This document shows, one piece after another, positions 11,595 through 15,084 of a stretch of DNA of 15,084 nt. The notes under the pieces are model-generated. The model had not been told where the DNA came from and made no database searches. It was given only the letters and a program-made list of their open reading frames with translations. The stretch comes from JBBRFH01 sp038224615 (lineage in GTDB: Bacteria; Planctomycetota; Phycisphaerae; Tepidisphaerales; Tepidisphaeraceae). The position numbers and the translations under genes were made by a program. How positions within the stretch are numbered: the stretch's first letter is position 1; every line of letters starts with the position of its first letter. Where the stretch lies: contig JBBRFH010000054.1 in NCBI GenBank assembly GCA_038224615.1, forward strand, positions 1 to 15,084. The letters are read 5' to 3'.

Positions 11595-12422
11595 ATGAAA
11601 CGCGCAGCCCCGAAGGCGTTCACACTGGTCGAACTCTTGGTCGTGATCGGGATCATCGCGTTGCTGATCTCGATCCTGCTGCCCGCGTTGGGCGCCGCGC
11701 GCCGACAGGCGCAGGCGATCAAGTGCCAGAGCAACCTGCGACAACTGGTGTTGGCGGCCCAGATGTACGTCAACGAGCACAAGGGTTTCTGGCCTGTCGG
11801 GTCGTATGACGGCGGGACGACGAATTTGCAGCGGTGGTCGGGCTCGCGCCCGAGCACGTCATCGGCGTTCGATTTTTTCCGGGATCCCTCGCCTCTCTTG
11901 CCGTACCTGAAGACCGACGCGATCAAAGCGTGCCCGGCGGCGAACAGCGATGGGGTGCAGGCAGGTGTCGACGGCGGAAGCGGCGGCTACGGCTACAACC
12001 AGTCGTTTATCGGCGGCAACTTCATGGACTTCTCCATCAGCTACATCGACCGTCATAAGCGCGCCGCCAAAGCCACGCAGATTCATTCGCCGTCCGAGAC
12101 CGTGGCGTTTGCCGATACCGCGACGGCGTATGACATGAACTCGGGCACCGGGCTGTTTCAGTACGCCTACGTCGAACCGCCGGTGGCGCTGTGGACGATT
12201 GAGTACAACATGCCTTCAGGCGTGTCGTCGTGGCCGAGCATCCACTTCCGCCACAACCGCCGGATGGCGGCCGTTGCGTGGGCGGATGGGCATGTGACGA
12301 TGGAGCGTTTCAGCTACACGCTTCCGCTCAGTGACCCGAACAACGGTTTCGTCGATTTCGAGAAGATGAACCTCGGCTGGTTCGGGGACGCGCGGACGAA
12401 CCTGTACTTCGACCGGCAATAA
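11595..12422 (+). CDS. Prepilin-like protein (type IV pilin N-terminal methylation motif)
   Basis: From ATG 11595 (GGAG six bases upstream) the product has 275 residues. The leader MKRAAPKA precedes FTLVELLVVIGIIALLISIL, with E13 as the +5 Glu of the mature pilin and Ala rather than Gly before the cleavage site. LLPALGAARRQAQAIKCQSN continues the pattern of planctomycete DUF1559-like pseudopilins. The late motif RHNRRMAAVAWADGHV resembles the H-x9-D-G signature of this group but has ten residues between H220 and D231. It is expected to be processed by prepilin peptidase and exposed at the surface or in a secretion pseudopilus. The same frame extends upstream without a stop to ATG 11472, adding 41 residues that look like a Sec signal peptide (FISMTAVVGIAFIADQSAVA). 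Which start is used decides whether the riboswitch hairpin acts on this gene. Confidence 0.85.
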   Translation: MKRAAPKAFTLVELLVVIGIIALLISILLPALGAARRQAQAIKCQSNLRQLVLAAQMYVNEHKGFWPVGSYDGGTTNLQRWSGSRPSTSSAFDFFRDPSPLLPYLKTDAIKACPAANSDGVQAGVDGGSGGYGYNQSFIGGNFMDFSISYIDRHKRAAKATQIHSPSETVAFADTATAYDMNSGTGLFQYAYVEPPVALWTIEYNMPSGVSSWPSIHFRHNRRMAAVAWADGHVTMERFSYTLPLSDPNNGFVDFEKMNLGWFGDARTNLYFDRQ

Positions 12423-12582
12423 ACCGCCGGCAATCCAGTTGCACTCGCGCGTGTGGCACCGGGGTCGCCAGCGCCGGGGCAGGGCGGGGAGCGCACGGGC
12501 GAATGCATCTCGAACCGCTGCCTGTTACACTGCGTACCGCAACACAGGGTTCGCATCACACTTACAGGCCAGCAGGTGAAAA

Positions 12583-13515
<933 letters not shown>

Positions 13516-13552
13516 TTGTTCCGCAGTGATTGAGGATCGAGGATCCTTTGCG

Positions 13553-14779
13553 ATGCCCGTCTGCCGCTGCAAACCCATGGCCAAGCGATCTGCATCCTCG
13601 AAGGCCTCAAGGCGGCGGCAGATTCGTCGCAAGCCGTCGCTGGATTTTTCGGTCACAGGCCTGATCTACTGCACGATGATGATGTTCATCGGGCTGGCCG
13701 CGATCAACACGCAGGCGAACCTGCTGTTCGGGGTGTTCGGGCTGATGATCGGCATCCTCCTGGTGAGCTTTTTCATCAGCGGAACGGTCATCGGCAAGCT
13801 CAAGACCGAACGGATCCTTCCCGACCACGCAATCGTCGGCCGGCCGACCGCGATTCATTACGACATCACCAACCAGAAGCGCTATTGGCCGAGCCTGTCG
13901 GTGACGGTCACGGAGATCGACTCCGTTGCCGCCTTCAGCCGCCAACCCAGCGCCTACCTGCTGCACGTTGCCAACAAGATGACGGCCACCATCCCCACGG
14001 AGATCACCGCGCTGCGGCGGGGGGTGTTTGAACTGGACCGGTTTCAGTTGTCGACCAGCTTCCCGTTCGGGTTCGTCAAGCGCGCGATCGATCGGCGCCA
14101 GCGCGACACCGTGCTGGTGCTGCCGGCGATCGGAACGATGAGCCGTGAACTGATGCGGCGCTTCCGCTCGGCGGAATCGGTCGGCGTGAATGTGCGGCCG
14201 TCGTCGGGCGGCACCGACGAGTTCTACGGCGCTAAGGAATACCGCGCCGGCGAGAACCCCCGCTTGATCTATTGGAAACGCTCCGCCGGCGCCGGCCCGC
14301 TGGTAGTGCGTGAGATGACTCGCGTCTCGCCTCCCAAGCTGCTCGTGGTCATCGACGACTACCGCCGCGACGATTCCCTGCAGACCTTCGTCGAGGTCGA
14401 GTACGCCATCGCGATGGCGGCGACGACCATTGACCAGGCGATGGAGGCTGGCCTGCCGATCGGCCTGGTCGCCTGGGCCGATGGCTGGACGACCGTTACG
14501 CCCAACCGCGGCAAGCGGCACCGTCTCGACCTGCTCACGGTGCTCGCCAAACTCGGTATCAACAGGCGATACGACCACACTGCTTTGCTCGAAAAAGCGC
14601 GTCCGTTCTGCAAGAGCGACACGACCGCCATTGTTATCACGCCCCAGGACATCTCGCTAAACCTCGGCCAGTCGGTCCGCGGCGGGTTGATCACGTTGTC
14701 CTCCATCCAAGAGAAGCGCGACCGCTACTTCCAGTTCCCCAAGGGATTGGATTTTTCGCTGGGATACGCAGAGAAGTAG
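13553..14779 (+). CDS. DUF58 domain-containing membrane protein
   Basis: This is the partner of MoxR. ATG 13553 has GAGGA nine bases upstream and yields 408 residues; ATG 13577 is an alternative. The N-terminus is strongly basic (residues 11-28), followed by two hydrophobic segments at about 34-52 and 57-79, so the protein is anchored in the inner membrane with most of the chain on one side. The DUF58 signature is seen at 219-254: GGTDEFYGAKEYRAGENPRL followed by IYWKRSAGAGPLVVREM. A VWA-like strand follows (PPKLLVVIDDYRRDD), although the metal-binding DxSxS is not complete. The MoxR-DUF58 pair usually precedes transglutaminase-like or VWA genes; here the next gene is a GxxExxY protein instead. 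Confidence 0.93.
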   Translation: MPVCRCKPMAKRSASSKASRRRQIRRKPSLDFSVTGLIYCTMMMFIGLAAINTQANLLFGVFGLMIGILLVSFFISGTVIGKLKTERILPDHAIVGRPTAIHYDITNQKRYWPSLSVTVTEIDSVAAFSRQPSAYLLHVANKMTATIPTEITALRRGVFELDRFQLSTSFPFGFVKRAIDRRQRDTVLVLPAIGTMSRELMRRFRSAESVGVNVRPSSGGTDEFYGAKEYRAGENPRLIYWKRSAGAGPLVVREMTRVSPPKLLVVIDDYRRDDSLQTFVEVEYAIAMAATTIDQAMEAGLPIGLVAWADGWTTVTPNRGKRHRLDLLTVLAKLGINRRYDHTALLEKARPFCKSDTTAIVITPQDISLNLGQSVRGGLITLSSIQEKRDRYFQFPKGLDFSLGYAEK

Positions 14780-14805
14780 CCACACAGACCACAGAGGGCA
14801 CAGGG
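14780..14805. repeat. CACAG-rich half-repeat before the GxxExxY gene
   Basis: CCACACAGACCACAGAGGGC followed by ACAGGG carries three CACAG cores. This resembles one arm of the heptamer-type palindromes seen elsewhere in the window. The opposite arm is not visible inside the window and, if present, would lie beyond the GxxExxY gene. Confidence 0.45.
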
Positions 14806-15084
14806 ATGGTTACTGATTCCGACTTGCTGATCGACGACGACATGGAGCCTGATCCGGCGCTGAACCGGATCACAAATGCGATTATTGGGGCTGCGATGGC
14901 GGTACACACGAAACTTGGAGCTGGATACCAGGAAAGTTTTTACGCGCATGCCTTGGAGGTTGAGTTCCGGCGACGGGGAATCTTCCATGAGCGGGAGAAG
15001 CGGTTCGATGTGCTGTACGAGGGCGTTGTCGTTGGTGCGGGCGCAGTCGACTTTCTGGTCGAGGGCTCAGTTGTGGTCGAACTG
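14806..15084 (+). CDS. GxxExxY protein (5' part; runs off the window)
   Basis: The first 93 residues are present. After an acidic start (DSDLLIDDDMEPDP), NRITNAIIGAAMAVHTKLGA and then GYQESFY (40-46) give the G-x-x-E-x-x-Y motif that names the family. Next come E-x-x-x-R-G-I and AVDFLVEGSVVVEL, in which D82 and E92 fit the PD-(D/E)xK nuclease-like strand arrangement. Family members are small (about 120-140 residues), so about two thirds is visible. The function is unknown; a nuclease-like fold is a prediction. It starts 26 bases after the DUF58 stop and directly after a repeat arm, so it may be a separate acquisition rather than part of the moxR operon. Confidence 0.9.
   Translation, partial: MVTDSDLLIDDDMEPDPALNRITNAIIGAAMAVHTKLGAGYQESFYAHALEVEFRRRGIFHEREKRFDVLYEGVVVGAGAVDFLVEGSVVVEL

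Noticed and set aside
13607..14578. 323-codon minus-strand frame opposite the DUF58 gene
   Set aside because: It is antisense to a recognised DUF58 protein with a good ribosome binding site; the product is low-complexity.

Overview
The window looks like a chromosomal segment of a GC-rich planctomycete, most likely of the Phycisphaerae type. The grounds are a prepilin-like protein with the very hydrophobic FTLVELLVVIGIIALLISIL start and a late H...DG motif, a DUF1570-type metallopeptidase lipoprotein, a MoxR/DUF58 pair, a GxxExxY protein, and intergenic spaces full of palindromic repeats. This placement is inferred from protein style, not from a phylogenetic marker. No rRNA, tRNA, CRISPR array, transposase or phage gene was seen.

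Layout: (1) 1-1710, plus strand: the 3' end of secY, a heptamer-phased palindrome, map (methionine aminopeptidase), and a small membrane protein with an L7/L12 C-terminal-like helix pair. This is the tail of a spc-type ribosomal operon without adk between secY and map. (2) 1766-3741, mostly minus strand: a perfect GC hairpin closes the first block; then come a duplicated CxxC lipoprotein, an acylphosphatase and a DUF1570 metallopeptidase lipoprotein whose signal peptide is partly made of a palindromic repeat. (3) 3842-7089: a metallo-beta-lactamase-fold protein that has lost most metal ligands, a convergent lipoprotein esterase, and DacB/PBP4. (4) 7154-9211, plus strand: a Dus-family tRNA-dihydrouridine synthase carrying a palindromic repeat in frame inside its coding sequence, a small unknown protein in the same operon, two more repeats, and a YkgJ-type cysteine-cluster protein. 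(5) 9236-10678, minus strand: an FMN-dependent nitronate monooxygenase/FabK-like protein. (6) 11045-12422: a clear cobalamin riboswitch, a long leader, and a prepilin-like protein whose reading frame continues upstream into a separate signal-peptide-like segment. (7) 12583-end: MoxR AAA+ ATPase, DUF58 membrane protein, and the start of a GxxExxY protein preceded by half of a repeat.

The most notable theme is the repeats. At least seven palindromic elements occur in 15 kb. Four are built from tandem 7-base units, each with a different unit sequence (GCTGAAT, GTGTGAC, GGAGACA, GAATTCT). Three belong to one GCGAAG-rich class. One of the elements lies in frame within dus, one supplies the 5' end of a lipoprotein gene, one ends at the start codon of another gene, and one sits between convergent genes where a terminator is expected. 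The second theme is the cobalamin riboswitch, which precedes a pseudopilin-like gene rather than a recognisable B12 gene, suggesting a rearranged locus or an unusual B12-controlled surface protein.
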